From Cinnamomum chago (lineage: Eukaryota > Streptophyta > Magnoliopsida > Laurales > Lauraceae), in assembly GCA_038049695.1 (NCBI GenBank), contig CP142451.1, forward strand, positions 127,073,501-127,137,500: DNA of 64,000 nucleotides. Reading direction: 5' to 3'. The notes beneath the pieces are model-generated. The model was not told where the DNA came from, searched no databases, and was given only the letters and a program-made list of their open reading frames with translations. Made by a program: the position numbers and the translations under genes. This document shows, piece by piece, positions 22,132 to 35,227 of this stretch; position 1 is the first letter of the stretch; every line of letters starts with the position of its first letter.

Positions 22132-22289
22132 ATTACAACTTTAAAACCTATGATACATTCTAAAAAATAAATTACAACTTTAGAAACCTATGATACATTC
22201 TAAAAATAAATTACAACTTTAAAAACCTATGATACATTCTAAAAAATAAATTACAAGTTAAAAGCCTATTATACATTCTAAAAAAAATT
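22132..22289. repeat. four-copy 39-40-bp tandem repeat inside the hAT
   Basis: Units ATTACAACTTTAAAACCTAT and following start at 22132, 22171, 22210 and 22250; the last is diverged. It lies in the 3' noncoding part of the transposon. Confidence 0.85.
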
Positions 22290-22364
22290 ATACTATGATA
22301 TATGTAACCCTTCTAGCTCGTCTTCTATGTCGATCTCATCATTATCGAGGTGTTGTTCCCTATC

Positions 22365-24332
22365 CTATGCTTGATACCAATCCCGTAAGCACATGCAGGT
22401 CTCAATGGTTTCTTCTGTAAGCATAGTCCTCCTGGGGTCAATAAGGCACTCACTTGCACTAAATGCCTGCTCTAATACAACTGTAGACGCTGATATTGTT
22501 AGTATATCATGGGCTATGGCGGAAAGCACGGGGAACTTAATTTCGAATAATTTCCACCGTGCCAAAATATCAAAATCATCTTCTTCATCATCTGAGATTG
22601 CAACAGGATCACTTCTCAAGTACATCGTTAATTCATTAAGGTTGTAAGATCCTCCGAAAGAAGATGAGTTACTTCCATGAGATTTTCTCATAATACTCCA
22701 AATAGCCTTCTTTTTTCCTTTATATACTTGGGGAGGCCTGTTTGGACCGTGGGTGCTATAGATCTACCTAATCAGGTAGCATAATCCAAATAAAGTGTTT
22801 CTAATTGTGTCTTAATTGTTGTCATGTCATTTATATTAGTTGTATTCATATTAGAGTTTGTTTCATCAAGAAGGGTTTCTACACCTTATAATTTCAATCT
22901 AGGGTCTAATACAGCAACTATACAAAATGTTAAATGAGCTATTCTCCGATATAATGAAAACTTTGCCTCCATTTGTACACACATGAGTTGAAAAATTGGA
23001 AAATCTCTATACTTTTTAAAAGTAATACCTAATTCATAAAAATGGGCTAAAGCATGATTTGATGTGGGATAATATACCCCAGAAAAAAAAATAATAATGT
23101 TGCATCATGAAAAACTTCTAAAAAATCTCTTATTATCTCAAAAATGGTTCATTTATCATCACTTATAAAAATATTTTCATGCTCCAAATAAAGTTGACAA
23201 TTTTGATTTCGTGTCATTTTATAGGCACATGATTCTTTTAACATTTTATAGGTAAAATTTCATCTATGCTTTGCATCATATAATATTTTCTTTGGTCTTA
23301 GATTCAAATTTTATATGTCCCTCCACCATTGTTTTAGCGAGGAAGAACAAAAAAATGTATCCTACAATCCATTTAATAATCTCAAAATCATCTCTAATTA
23401 ATTTCACCCTTACTTGTACGATAAGATTTATGATGTGGCATGCACATCTATTGTGAAATAGATCTCCATTTAAATTGAGTTGAATCGAATGTTTTAGTAA
23501 ATATACTGCGACATTGTTAGTGCTTGCATTATCTAAAGTTATAGAAATTATTTTATTTTTAATTTTATATTCTCTAAGTTTTTCAAGGATGGTGGACCAT
23601 ATCCTAGTACCAGTGTGTGGAAATTCTAGCATAGAAAACGAAATCATTCTTTTCTACATCACCCATAAATCTGAAGTTAAAGCCACTTTTCCAAGTAAAT
23701 TTTCAAAAATATTTTTTAAATTCTCTTTTTCTTTCAAAAAAGTTTTTATTGCATCATTTCTAGCAGTAACTCTAGATATTTTCTATCATGAAGGAACAAA
23801 GGCAAACCTCAAAAATCTTTCTAAACATCGGTCTTCGGAAAGTATAAATGGAAATTGGCGACAAATTATAAACTTAATAAGTTGATATCTAGCATTAATA
23901 TGGTCATAATTGAAAACTCCTAAATCGCCAGATGAATCTGTTTGAGAAAGTTGTGTTTGAACCATCCCACCTCTTACCCCATCATTAGCGGTATTCGTGT
24001 GTTTGAGCATATATTTTTTCATGTGTCTACTAAGGTGGCCAGTGTCGCTTGATGATTTGTCACTAAGAAGATCTTTGCAAAATTTACATTATACCTTTTC
24101 CTTTGTTCCTCCCGTGGGACTTGGGACAATAACTTTAACAAATTAAATAAGTCCATACAGGAGAAGTCAATCTTGATTTTCTCTTCTGTTTAGTAGTAGA
24201 AACTGAAAATGCAGGATTTTGGGGACTATTATTATCTACTTCTATGCCCTTACTTTGATCTAAATGAATAAATCCAGGATCTTCCTTATTTAGAGAGAAG
24301 TCAAGATTGAAAGGTTGTGATGGTCCAGCCAT
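22365..24332 (-). pseudogene. hAT (Ac/Tam3-type) transposase, broken
   Basis: Four separated minus-strand pieces in family order. N-terminus (24332-24135) MAGPSQPFNLDFSL with a basic stretch KQKRKSRLTSPVW leading toward a BED zinc finger, of which only scraps follow. Next, 24022-23786. The RNase H-like core start (23647-23276) has ITLDNASTNN, the usual site of the first catalytic Asp, and RCACHIINLIVQ. The C-terminal hATC dimerisation domain (22691-22365) has ARWKLFEIKFPVLSAIAHDI, AFSASECLIDPRRTMLTEET and CLRDW. The pieces lie in different frames with stops between, so no full protein can be made. In intact relatives the enzyme cuts and pastes elements with 8-bp duplications, which this element's flanks show. 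Confidence 0.85.
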
Positions 24333-24830
24333 TTTTCTAAATAAAAGATATTTTTTAATAAATAATTATGTATAATGTGTTTTTTGTGATAATTTATATA
24401 AGAAAAGGGAGAAGATGAGACTTAAATATATAATATTACTATGTAAATTATTACTAAATAAAACTCAAAATTAAATATAATAAATACCTTTATGAGAGAG
24501 GGAGAGCTAATGGAGAAGTTATTCTTAGTTGAATCCTCCACTTTAGAGAAGTCACCGTCACTTTTCACTTCTTAAAAAACTTTGTATAGAGAGTTTAGAC
24601 TTTAGAATGAGACTTAAGAGAGCTTAGAGCCTTAGAACATTAGAGGGAGTATGAGAAATGAGAGAGTAGATGAGTGTAGAGGAATGAGGGCTATTTATAG
24701 AATTCCTAAATGATAAAATGACATAAAATACTCCATCATATGACTGTTTTATAATACTTGGGGGTTATAATGGTAAAAAATAACAAAATACACGGGCCGG
24801 TCAACGGGCCCGGGGGGGGGTTTAGTTGAA

Positions 24831-24946
24831 AATAAACAGCCCTCGTGCCATGCCGGGCTGCCCACGGGCCTGGGGAGGTTTGGTTTAAAATAAACAGCCC
24901 TCGTGCCATGCCGGGCTGCCCACGAGCCTGGGGCACTGTCCCAGCA
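24831..24946. repeat. 58-bp tandem duplication in hAT subterminal region
   Basis: AATAAACAGCCCTCGTGCCA starts at 24831 and again at 24889, followed in both by TGCCGGGCTGCCCACG. It multiplies the GGGC-type subterminal motifs. Confidence 0.85.
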
Positions 24947-25117
24947 TGGTACGGATTTTTAACCGTGCCGTGCCTCAGGCCTGGCAGCCCTGGCCTAGCA
25001 CGGCCCAGTGGGACTGCCAAGCCGAGCAGGTCAACGGGCCCAAGCACGGTTCTTTTGTGCCGGGCCCGTGCTGGGCTTGGGCTTGGGCCGCGATTTTCAC
25101 CCGTACCTACATGCCAC

Positions 25118-28100
25118 ATTAAGACCCATGGTTTTCTTCTTCTGTCCTTTACTTTTATAAGTTCAAAATCCATTTAGAAGTACGTTGAGCCAATTTTAAT
25201 AGCTAAACCTCACTCATATACTTCAAAATTAATGCCAAGAAAACTAAAAAAAATGACATCCACCCACAGAAACATAAAATGTATCACCAAAAAGCATATA
25301 AAACAGAGCTTTACCGTGTACCAAGAAAATCAGTACAGCTTTACCTCAACCTCCACATTGAATCTACTGAGGGTCCAAGTCCAACTTGGGTCAGGCCAGA
25401 TGCTAAAGCACAAGTGTCTTTGCTTGCATGAAAATTCAATTCATACTGGGCTTTATCAGGCTTAAGCTTGGGCTTGGGCCTGCTTTCTCAAGACCAGATA
25501 GTATTTTGGCCAGCTCGGGCTTGCATCGGGTAAACATGTTGACTCCAAAACGCTGTATATTGGTATTTTGGTTACCACTTTCTTAGCACAATTTGCCGAG
25601 TTCTTGTAATATGCTCGGTGGTCTGTTACACGCAAACGTCTTTAGTCAAGGTTTTACATATTTAGGGCCATTTTGTTTCATGTAATTCAAGATCCATGAT
25701 TGTACTTCTATAAGCTTTAAATTGAAGAATCAAAAGTGATTATCTAAAAATGTCTTATCAAATAACATTCTCTTAAATGGAAATTGAATCAAAGGAAGAG
25801 GCAAAAAAAATACCCAACCATCACCTTGGTTTTCAATACTCAGGAAAGTCAATATTTCATCCAAATCTCCATCTTACATCCTTGACTGTGTCACCGCATA
25901 AACATATCCGTCTCCTCTCACCTCTTTTACAATCCTTTAATGGAGCTCATTTTACCATAACTATATGTGCAATTTGAATTCCTATGTATTTAATGCAAAC
26001 CAAGGGCCCTTAACTGAGGCTGGTTTGACTCAACTCCATCACCAAGAGGCTAGGGCTACACCCATTCCAAAGGTGCCCATCCTAGCGATCCTTGGACGTG
26101 TCCATCCATGAAGTGTCGTCGCAAGCCTATTTAAATGAAGGGTCACTACTCACTAACTCCTTTTGAGGAAGAGTCGCAACGCATTTTGGTGAAGCATCAC
26201 CAACCCTTTATGACGAAGGTCACAAGTCACAACCCATTGGGTAACTGAATCATTACCTAGGCCTCTGAATGACCGAAGGTCTTGGAGAGGCACATGAGAT
26301 ACAACAAAATACATTACACATAGCCTCCTTTCTAGGCCTATCAATTGAGCCAGTTAAAATGGATATCCAGCTCGGCCCACCCAATCCATCCCAAGCTCGA
26401 AGACAGGGCTTGAACAATGATTTCAAAGCTCGGCCAAAATGTGACTAGGAATTGGCAGAATAGGCCTGTCCCGGCCGGATGGAAATTTCATTAATTTTTC
26501 ATGAATTTACCAAAACCTGTGATGGATTAATCATCCTAAGCTTGTTACAGCGATTTTGATGGTTGCTTTCATGAACTACAAATCTACTAGCAATCTAATG
26601 CAAAATAAGAAATGGAAAGTGATTGAGGTTACTTGTAGAATTACATTGAAAGATCCTGTTAACACACATGGGATGTTGAATAGGTAGGCTCCAGCTTGGA
26701 TGAACTAAGTTGTTACTTGGATCGTGTAAACCTTCCATAAAGAACCATCTAAATGGATGATTCGAGTAAGCTTGGCCTAGCCATTTGTTTTCTAACAGTT
26801 GATGGTTTTTTTTCCTTCCAATATGGGGTCCACCAAGTAATATAGGTAGGCCATTTATTTTGTAGCTTTTAATAATCCCCCTGTTTCTTCTCTATTAAAC
26901 AAATAATTTGAATGTGATAAATTCAGCCATAAGGTCTACTAAGCAAATCAACTCAAATTTCATTTTTAAAATCTCCTGAATAAACAGACCAATTTGATGT
27001 TCGGTTGTGCTAAATCTTGATAAGAATTGCATTTATGTAATCAACAACAGTATTTTCCCATCATGCCTAATGACTGGATTGGTCCTTTTACTGAAAAGCT
27101 CACAACATAGATACGTATAGATTGAGTACTCATTGCATTCAAGATCGTGATAAGCCCTGGCCCGGTTCGAGCCAGCATGGAGTGGGATTTGGTGTAGGCC
27201 CGTTCGATTTAGAGCCGAAATTGAACAACCCCCAACATGCCCATCCAATATTCTTGGGACGGAATTAGACAGCCCAAGCCCAGGATGGGCCTGGCCCATT
27301 GCCAAGCCTACTTTCAACTCTATTTCTCTCAGTATGTTCACCGGGCGCTACTCTTTATTGTGTTCTTAGTGGGCCGACTAAGTGAATGGCAAAAATGTCC
27401 TTGAATGAAAGTGACACTGTAACGGGCCCTGTAGCACTATCAATCCACCACCCACATTATAACATACCTGTCTTACCTTTCACACTAACCATTGGATAGA
27501 GATCAACAGAGACCCAGCCAAGTTGCACCCCTAGGTATGGAGGAATAAATGAAACAATTCCTAATTCCTTGGAGGGAAAGAAAAACAAATCTTTTCTTCT
27601 TACTTTCTTGTCATCCCTTCTCTTCTTTTTCTATACCCTAAATGATTTGAGAGTAGGGGTGCACAAAAAAACCGCTAAATTGATTCAAACCGAGCGGTTC
27701 AGATCGATTTTGTAGTAGATCGGTTCAGTCACGGTTCAGATTTCCTTCAAACCGTTCGATTTTATTCAATTTTTAATTTGAATGTGCAGTTAAACCCTCA
27801 CTATGTTACTTGAATTCCAACATCTGGATAATAATAAAAACAAAAAACGATAACCGCTATTACCTCAATGTAAAAGCTATAAAAGGACTATATATATATA
27901 TATAATCGCTATATTTTGATTTAAAATCCTTAAAGTCGGACAAGTTTTCAATTGGTAGAAGTGTTTGTTTCCATATTTTGAAATGATTAATTTAGATTAA
28001 GCAAAACTCTTTACGGTGAGTGTGAGAGGAGTATGTGTACATTTAATAAAAATATATAAATAGTTATATATAAAGAAATTGAGGTGAGGTGTAGTCAAAT

Positions 28101-29805
28101 TAATCTGAACCGGCCCCCAGTTGTATTGGGGTCAAATTTTATATACTCATACCCATTATGAACTCGAGATTAAACGACAATAATATCATCCCTAATACTA
28201 ATTAGGAGTTCAAATTTAAGTAGGGGTTGCTGTAGTTGGGGGCTGTCACTATGAATGGGCCCCATTGCATGATAATGGGTTCTCAGTGTAAGGTTATGGG
28301 ACAAAATCATGGACTAATAATCAATTTTTACATAGCATATATAGTCCCATAATCAAGTCTTATATAGTCCCATAATCAAGTCTAAATCATTCAATGTTTT
28401 GTTGGCTTGTTGCTTCACTATTACCAAACCCTCTAATTCAAACAACATCCATGATACTCAGTCAGCCCCACCATTTTCATTAACAGATTGGTGAGCTGAA
28501 CCCACCACACGCGTCGTGAACAAGGTAGCCAAAGTTCAAGAAATCAGAAATTTGAGTTCCTCATCACAGTGGCCCACAGTGTCGAGGAGCACCGACATTT
28601 TCAAGTGGTCCAGCCCCTTTACAGCCATATATATACATAGCTCAAGTATGTCTCTGTAATTATCCCAATATTTTCTCCGGCGCGCGCATCCAAACCATCA
28701 CAACAAGTCACACATGTCACATGTCAGGGTCTTCTGATCATGATGTATACCGTGCACCACAAAATAAAGGGGCTCTAATTCTTTGAGCCCTGTCGAATAA
28801 ATCCATCAGTAGGTCCCATCTATAAACTTAAATAGATAAAAAAATCCATCTGGTTGGACCCACCCAGAGATTCATCACTCCAACTAGAGAGTTGGACCAC
28901 TTCAAATGGAGTGGAATGAGTCTGGTCACATAAACCAAGTGGGTCTCAGTACAGTAGTTTCCAGTGTTTTGAATTTCCGGCTACTATGCATCATGCATGC
29001 ACTGATGCACCACATAATCCGGATGAGTTGCTCCAAAAGCACCTTTTTTTTAGTCGCATCACAAAGTTAGTGGGCCCCAGCTGTCCAAAATGGGTCCTCC
29101 CAAAAGGCACTCATACTCATACATGAGAGAACTGTGGTGCCAGACTCTCCAGGAGTGAATGATGAGATTCTGTCAGCTGTAACCGAGGATGACAAGACAG
29201 GAAAGACAAGAACTACCCCCTCTTCACACGAAAATGGTAACAAAGAAAGAAGGGTGACGAGGGCATTTTGGACACTTGTGAGGATTCTGTTGTGCTCCAC
29301 TCCATTTGCCTCGTGAGATGAGAAAGAAGAAGAAGAAGAAGAGTAAGTGAGCAAATGGTGCAGGTGAAGGTGGAATGATCCTAGTAGTAAGTAGAAGCAG
29401 TGCATCAATGCAATGCGTAAAACGCACGTACCTGCAGCGATAAATCAATACTCTATCCATCCATAGAGATTAGAGAGTGGAGGGTAGAACTAATTATTTG
29501 CAAAAGTAGAGTTGAATGGTATTGGTAGGACCAAGGGACCAAATGTCTCAGGAAATGCACAAGTTGCCATTATTAAAGCCCGATTCCTGATGCAACCAGG
29601 GCAGGCCATCTCCTTCTTTCTTTTCAACAAACCTGATAAAAAGAAGCTGAGGCCCGCCTACTAAGCATTCCTTCTGTTTTTTTTATGAATAAAGTAGAAT
29701 TTAACATCAATGTGAGTGGTCCACTATAAGACTAAACTTGTATAAGTCAATTTTCTCGGGTTTTGATTCCGTCCCCCCCCCCCCCCCCGGCCTTTTTTAA
29801 TTAAT
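25118..29805. other. intergenic with transposon fragments
   Basis: No gene recognised. At about 27654 TAGGGGTGCACAAAAAAACC followed by GGTTCA-rich DNA resembles the left end of a hAT-like MITE, but no right partner was found. A TA microsatellite is at about 27893-27904, a short tandem TAGTCCCATAATCAAGTCT pair near 28345-28383, and GAA repeats near 29324-29342. ORFs up to 113 codons here lack domains. Confidence 0.5.
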
Positions 29806-29815
29806 AAGTGTAAAA

Positions 29816-29993
29816 ACTCGAAGGATTGGCCAAGTGGTTAGAACCACGGTTCCCTCCTTCAAAAATCGAAGGTTGAGCCACTAGTACTACCATCTAGGAG
29901 CCACATGGGTATTTACCCAACTTTCCTCTGAATCCGAAAGAATTAGTTCAGCCCACAAAATTAAAAAATTTCGATAGAAAAAAAATAAATAAA
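29816..29993 (+). mobile_element. tRNA-derived SINE
   Basis: GGATTGGCCAAGTGGTTAGAACC resembles a tRNA A-box region, followed by a weak B box (GAAGGTTGAGCC). It ends in an A-rich tail (about 29978-29993). AAGTGTAAAA flanks both sides (29806-29815 and 29994-30003). Length about 178 bp. The body contains AATTAGTTCAGCCCAC, also found in diverged form in the SINE at 36010-36237. Confidence 0.7.
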
Positions 29994-30003
29994 AAGTGTA
30001 AAA

Positions 30004-31347
30004 GTAAATTTTGATTTTAGAAGTTTTATATTTCATTTGGTCGTGTCCTTTTAACCTCTAAATTTGGACTCGAAGATTTCAGCATTTTGGATGAAATCAC
30101 ACTGTATTCTTCGTTTTCACGTTCATAAAAGTGGATCCTAATCTATAAAACATAAGAATATTATTTTATATCCGATTCATTATTTTACAATATGAATTTT
30201 TTAAATATCTCATTCATTCTTTTATAAAAGCTTACCACTCATTTATGAACTAAACTCATTGTATTATATTTCAGTCAAAGAGGAGGATGTACAATTAAAC
30301 TGATTAAATTTTCAATAGATGGACCCGGTTGGAAGAGGAGAGTGATAAGAAGAGCATTCTAGGAAATAAAGTGGAAAAAAAAAAAACATGATACCTTCCA
30401 TTTAAATTCGTACTCCAATCCATCCATCGTTCTGGACTCAAATACATCTCACAGCCATTCCCTCCCCTGCTTAACAGTTTCCCCACTTAAAAAACAGGCC
30501 CACTCCCATTATTGATCCAGGTTAGTCAACCCTTCAAATCATAACAACTAAAACTCCAATACTCTAATCCCGAGGGATAGCTTCAAGACTATAGGAGTTG
30601 AGTATTCAAAACTACACTACCACACTAAGACCACAAGCGATTTACCCGGCTACCTCACGCCCATTATTGGAATTATTTGGGCCCCAAAGGGCCGGACAGG
30701 CTCCAGTATTCTACTTTGTTTCATCTAGGCATATAAATTTTCTTCTCTTGGTTACAATCAAATTGACGGCACATAAAATGTGTAGTACACAATTAATAAT
30801 AGGTTAGAAATGAAATTCTAATTGAAATAAAATCTTTTGGAATTTTTCTTGTACGATCGATCATCAATAGCCATTAATCCCAGCAAAACTTTAATATGAT
30901 ATTGCATAAAATTACTTTTCTTTTTTTTGTATTTCAATGCCCATTTCTACTCATCCAATAAAGTTTTATAAGATCACAAAAATCCAATAGAGCTTTGGGG
31001 TTTTTCTAATTCAACGACTAATGTGACCATACATGAAAAGGCCCAAAGCATGGGCTTTTTGGTGTAGTGCGAAAAGATAGAAGATTTTAACCCCTAATCC
31101 ATTTCAAGCAGTGCAAAGAAGAGGTGATCCAAAGAATCATGTGACATGCTACTTTCCTACACTTTACTTTACTATACTACCCATCCATGATCCATTCAAA
31201 GGCATATAAAGCGTCAAACCTTCGAGGGGTTGAAATGTCAAATTCTGATGACTTTGAAATGGCATTTTCTGCAATAAATTTGAAAGACACAAGTGAAAAA
31301 AAAAATCGAATCTTTCATTTCAACAGCGGCAAACCGAAATTACAATT
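30004..31347. other. intergenic; SINE-like fragment near 30590-30725
   Basis: TTCAAAACTACACTACCACACTAAGACCAC near 30605 recurs with few changes near 56275 (TTCGAAACTGCACTACCACA). The second copy begins with a B-box-like GAGTTCGAAAC, so both may be 3' halves of one SINE family. No host gene seen. Confidence 0.4.
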
Positions 31348-31966
31348 TTACCCTTCTCCTCCGCAACACACTCCAGGAAACAAGACCGGCAATCCGCACG
31401 CAGCTCCCGCCGGCGACTGCGCCGCTGCCGTAGCAGACGGCGGAAGGACCCTCCCGTCGGCGAACAGCGCCCTGTTTCCGGCTGCGGGATTCCCTCCGAG
31501 CTCCGTAGGACCGCCGTAGAAGATGCGGCTCTCAGGCAAGTCGCCGAATCTCCGCTCGATCTCGAGGAATTCTCCGAGAGAAGGAGGCCTGCTGTCTTCT
31601 CTGCAGAGCATCCACCACCGCCTGCCGTGATTCCGCCGCCTCTCCGACGGCGGCTTCTTGCACCTCCTGCCGCGAGGGTTGTCGTTTCCGGCGACGGAAG
31701 CGGCGGCGTTCTCCCGGCGGGAAGGTACTCTGACGGGGATTTGAGGGAAGTTTACGCCCATTAGGGTTCCTAGGGTTGTGCTCCTGTCGTGGAAGAAGGA
31801 ACCTGTAGACTGCAAAATCCAAAGAAAAAGGAGATCAGAGACAGTGAGAGAGAAAGAAAAAGATTAGGGTTTTGATTGAGAAATGAAAGACCTCAGTGTC
31901 GAGATCTGAAGAAGAGAGGGAGGAGTTGGTTGGAGAAGAAGGAAGAGTATCGTTAGCTTGATCCAT
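31348..31966 (-). CDS. plant protein of unknown function, GSFFHDRSTTLG signature, two exons
   Basis: Exon 1 is 31966-31892 (25 codons, MDQANDTLPSSPTNSSLSSS...DTE), then GT...AG intron 31891-31810, then exon 2 31809-31348 ending in a stop: 178 residues, phase 0 at the junction. The joined signature STGSFFHDRSTTLGTLMGV occurs in a family of small uncharacterised angiosperm proteins with an acidic Ser-rich N-terminus. A second conserved block, RRWWMLCREDSRPPSLGEFLEIERRFGD, lies at residues about 86-115. A basic RGRRCKKPPSERRRNHGRR segment (about 69-87) could direct it to the nucleus, but this is inference. The C-terminal third is Ala/Pro/Gly-rich with no fold I recognise. Exon 2 is GC-rich compared with its surroundings. 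I do not assign a function. The intron is only 82 bp, and the splice choice is supported by the continuous signature across it. Confidence 0.82.
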
Positions 31967-32369
31967 TGCGGAGACTGTGTGAGACAGAGAGAGAGGTTTT
32001 GTGTTTTTGTATTTATTCTGGTACGAGGGAAGACGAGGGTAAGATGTTGATGGATGGGACTTGGGGGGCTCTGAAGCTACAGTAGAGTGTAGGGTGAACG
32101 GCAAAAGACGATCATGCCCTTTTGTGGGCCCCACTCTGTATGAAATTGTAGCCCTTGGATGGTTGGTGGCTTGAAAATGTGGATGGTTGTGGACCCCAGT
32201 CTTATCTGACCCGCTGTTATGATGTAATGCAAATCGGACCTTCCATGATCCGACCTGGTTAGCCTGGTTTGTGTAATTGTGTTTTGGTGGATCACTTTTA
32301 TTTCTAGCTGGATTTGGGTTGATGTTTTTTTTCACCTGATTAATCGGTTTTGCTAAAAAAAAGGAAATT

Positions 32370-35227
32370 TAAAAACGATAAGAAAAGATTTCATTAAAAA
32401 AAAAAAAAATACATCAAAATTTAAAAAAAAAGAGTTGGAAGGTACAAGAGAGAAGCACCAGCCACAACACCAATTACAAGATGACACCCACCCAAGCAAT
32501 TAACATATGCACCCCTTGCTTTGCTAGCACATCCGCCATTGAGTTGCGGATCTAATCTCTTGAAGGAATGAGATATTAATGCGAGCTGAAATCTCCATAA
32601 TTTTATTGAAGAGGAATTGAAATTTACATGGATTAGATTTTCGGTTAGATACCCATGCAATCGCATTTGAAGAATCATTTGTTTAACACAATGGCACCAC
32701 TATATCTTGTTGAGAACAATCTAAGACCTTCCAAAATTGCGAGCACATCCGCTTCAATAGAGTCATACACACCAACATACTTGGAGAACATAAGAACAAC
32801 ATCACATTTGCTATTGCGAAGCACTCCTCCAATCCTCGCTGGGCCTGGCTTACCCCTTGAATAGTTGAATCCCCATTCACATTAAACTTTAAAACTCCAT
32901 AAGGATGGGGACTCCAAGGAATAGATCTCCTCTCGTTATGCGTGCAACATCCCATGTCCCCAATTAGAAAAAAAATATCATCAAAAGAAAACTCGAAGAA
33001 CTCCTTTCTAATCAAAGCCTATTTCGCAATTCTGAAAACGATTTTAGATATAAAAACTTCTAATGAGGAAGAAGAGCTCCTAAATATCTTTTCGTTCATT
33101 TCCTTCGAAAAAGACTATAAAGATGGCAAATGAGATTATTCTCCACAACACCCTACCGCAACCCACAAAGCACCCTCCCAACCATGATTGAACCACCTTT
33201 GTAATATTCTTTGGGCAACACCAAGCAAGACCGCATCTCCCGATAAAGTTGTTCCAAACATAGGACGCCACCTCACAGTGAAGAAAAAGATGATTGCCCA
33301 ACTCCTCTTCCTTTCCACACATCACGCAAGCATCTGAAATTTTGATAGAAGACAACCCTCTCCTCCTTAGATTACCCATCGTGGCAATTTTCCCTGCAAC
33401 TACTAACCAACAAAAAGCCTCGACTCTAGGAGGAACCATCCCCGACCACACTAAGGAAGAAGGGGCTCTATGAGAGGGAGTTCCCTCCAAGGCCAAGTAG
33501 AAAGATTTAGCTGAGAACTCCCTGGAGATGGAATGTTTCCAAATCCGAGAGTCCTTAGAGTTCCTGCAAAAAAAATGTGTTAGTAAAAACACTCAACAAC
33601 TCCTCATATTGGCTCCCCTCCAACTGTCGTAGACTCCTCTTAAAAGTGACCTCCCGTATAATAGAACCACTCATCTCATCAAAACAATCATTGACAGAAG
33701 AATCCTTTTTAATCGCTAATCTAAACAGCCTGGGAAACAAACTATACAAAGGTCCTACCCCCAACCAATCATCCAACCAGAACTTGACTTCTCTACCATC
33801 CCCCCACCACAAAACCCACCTCTTTGTGTAAGTTTCCCTTCTCATATTGGATTCAGCTCCAACTAAAGTAATAGCCCTCTATACACCCAATCCACAATAG
33901 CTAGGTCCCATCTTAAGCCACCACCCCCATATATCTTCACCATATTTGATGGCAATCAGCCTCCGCCAAACTTTTTCCTCCCTAAACCTCCAGCACCATC
34001 TAGCCAACAACGCCCAATTCTTGTTTTCCATACTGCCAGACCAATACCTCCAACAAATTTAGGTTTAATCACGTCACTCAACTTCATCAAATGTAATTTC
34101 TTTTTATCCCCATGGCCCTCCCACAAAAAGTCTCCTCTAATACGGATCTATGCTCTCAATCACCATCTTAGACATCTTGAAAAGAGACATGTAGTATACC
34201 GGAAGATTGGATAGGCAAGCTTTGATAAGCGTAATTGTCTCGCCTAATGACAAATAACGCTTCTTCCATGAAGATAGTCTCCTTTTGAACTTGCAATCAC
34301 TAGATTCCATGATGCCTTTGATCTTGGTTTAGCTCCAATGGGAAGCCCGAGATAAATAATGGGAAGCCTCTCTTACCTACAATTGATGATATTTACCAAA
34401 CCTCGAGTGGTTTCCTCCTAGCACCCTATTCCCACCAACATACTATTATAGATGTTTATCTTCAAATCTGACACCAACTGGTAGCATCGAAGGATTCTCT
34501 TAAAAGCCAATATTTCTTCCGTCCTTGAGGAGTTGAATAAAATAGTATCATCTGTAAATTGAAGGTGAGCGATAACCTCTCCGCTCCGCCCCACCTCAAA
34601 ACTTACAATTTGCAGATGGTACTATTTTAACAAGGCTTGGGGAGGAAAGGAGAGAGAGGATCCCCTTGCCAAATGCCTCTAAAAGCTTTGAACAACTTAG
34701 ATGGAGATCCATTTACCAAGACAGAGAATGAGGTAGTAGAGATCCATTACCAAGTTTCTCCAAAACCCATTTTGAGGAGCATATGGTCAATAAAATCCCT
34801 CCACATGATCGTAAGATTTTTTCTAGGTCAACTTTGAATAAAATCCCTTCTTTCTTAGATCTCTTACGAGAATCCACAAGCTCATTAGCAACTAATACCC
34901 TGTCAAGGATTTGTTTGCCTGCAACAAAAGCCCCTTGAAAAGGGCTAATAATATAAGGAAGAACACACTTTAGATGATTTTCCAAAATCTTAGCCAACAG
35001 TATATTTAAATAACCAACAAGACTGATTGGCCTGTAATCCTTTAAATCAACAGGGTTAGGAACTTTGGGAATAAAAGTCAAAAACGTTGCATTCAACTCA
35101 TTATTAATTTTTCCCTTCTGGTGGAACTCACACAAGAATGAAGCAAAGTCCTCTTTCAAGAATTCTCACCAGGGTTTGATGAAAGAGAAATTGAATCCAT
35201 CCGAACCGGGAGCCTTGTCCAACCTGC
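32370..35227 (-). pseudogene. 5'-truncated LINE (RT, zf-RVT, RNase H), broken
   Basis: Read on the minus strand in domain order. Reverse transcriptase begins at about 35225 with KAPGSDGFNFSFIKPW, then a stop (TGA), then LNATFLTFIPKV, DLKDYRPISLVGYLNILLAK and PFQGAFVAGKQILDRVLVAN. The catalytic motif appears as HLQFTDDTILF near 34570-34540 (usual form FADD). A zf-RVT region at 33592-33080 has WSGMVPPRVEAFCWLVVAGK and CVMCGKEEELGNHLFLHC. A decayed RNase H start, LKFNVNGDSTIQG, is near 32920. Stops and frameshifts separate these pieces, and the endonuclease is missing, as in 5'-truncated LINE copies. The 3' boundary near 32370 is a T-rich ATGTATTTTT/AATGAAATC tail on the minus strand; no target duplication was found. 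Confidence 0.85.

Larger units (their letters stand above)
21649..25105 (-). mobile_element. decayed hAT transposon, 3.46 kb
   Basis: Termini TAGGGATGAAAATATGGGCC and, inward from the right, TACGGGTGAAAATCGCGGCC. A perfect 8-bp duplication CCTACATG flanks it (21641-21648, 25106-25113). Both subterminal regions are rich in GGGCCGTGCC/GGCACGGCCC motifs. A broken hAT transposase lies between on the minus strand, so the parent was an autonomous element. Confidence 0.9.

Noticed and set aside
29067-29460. ORFs of 78-113 codons on minus
   Set aside because: Partly translate a GAA/TTC microsatellite; no domain or splice context.
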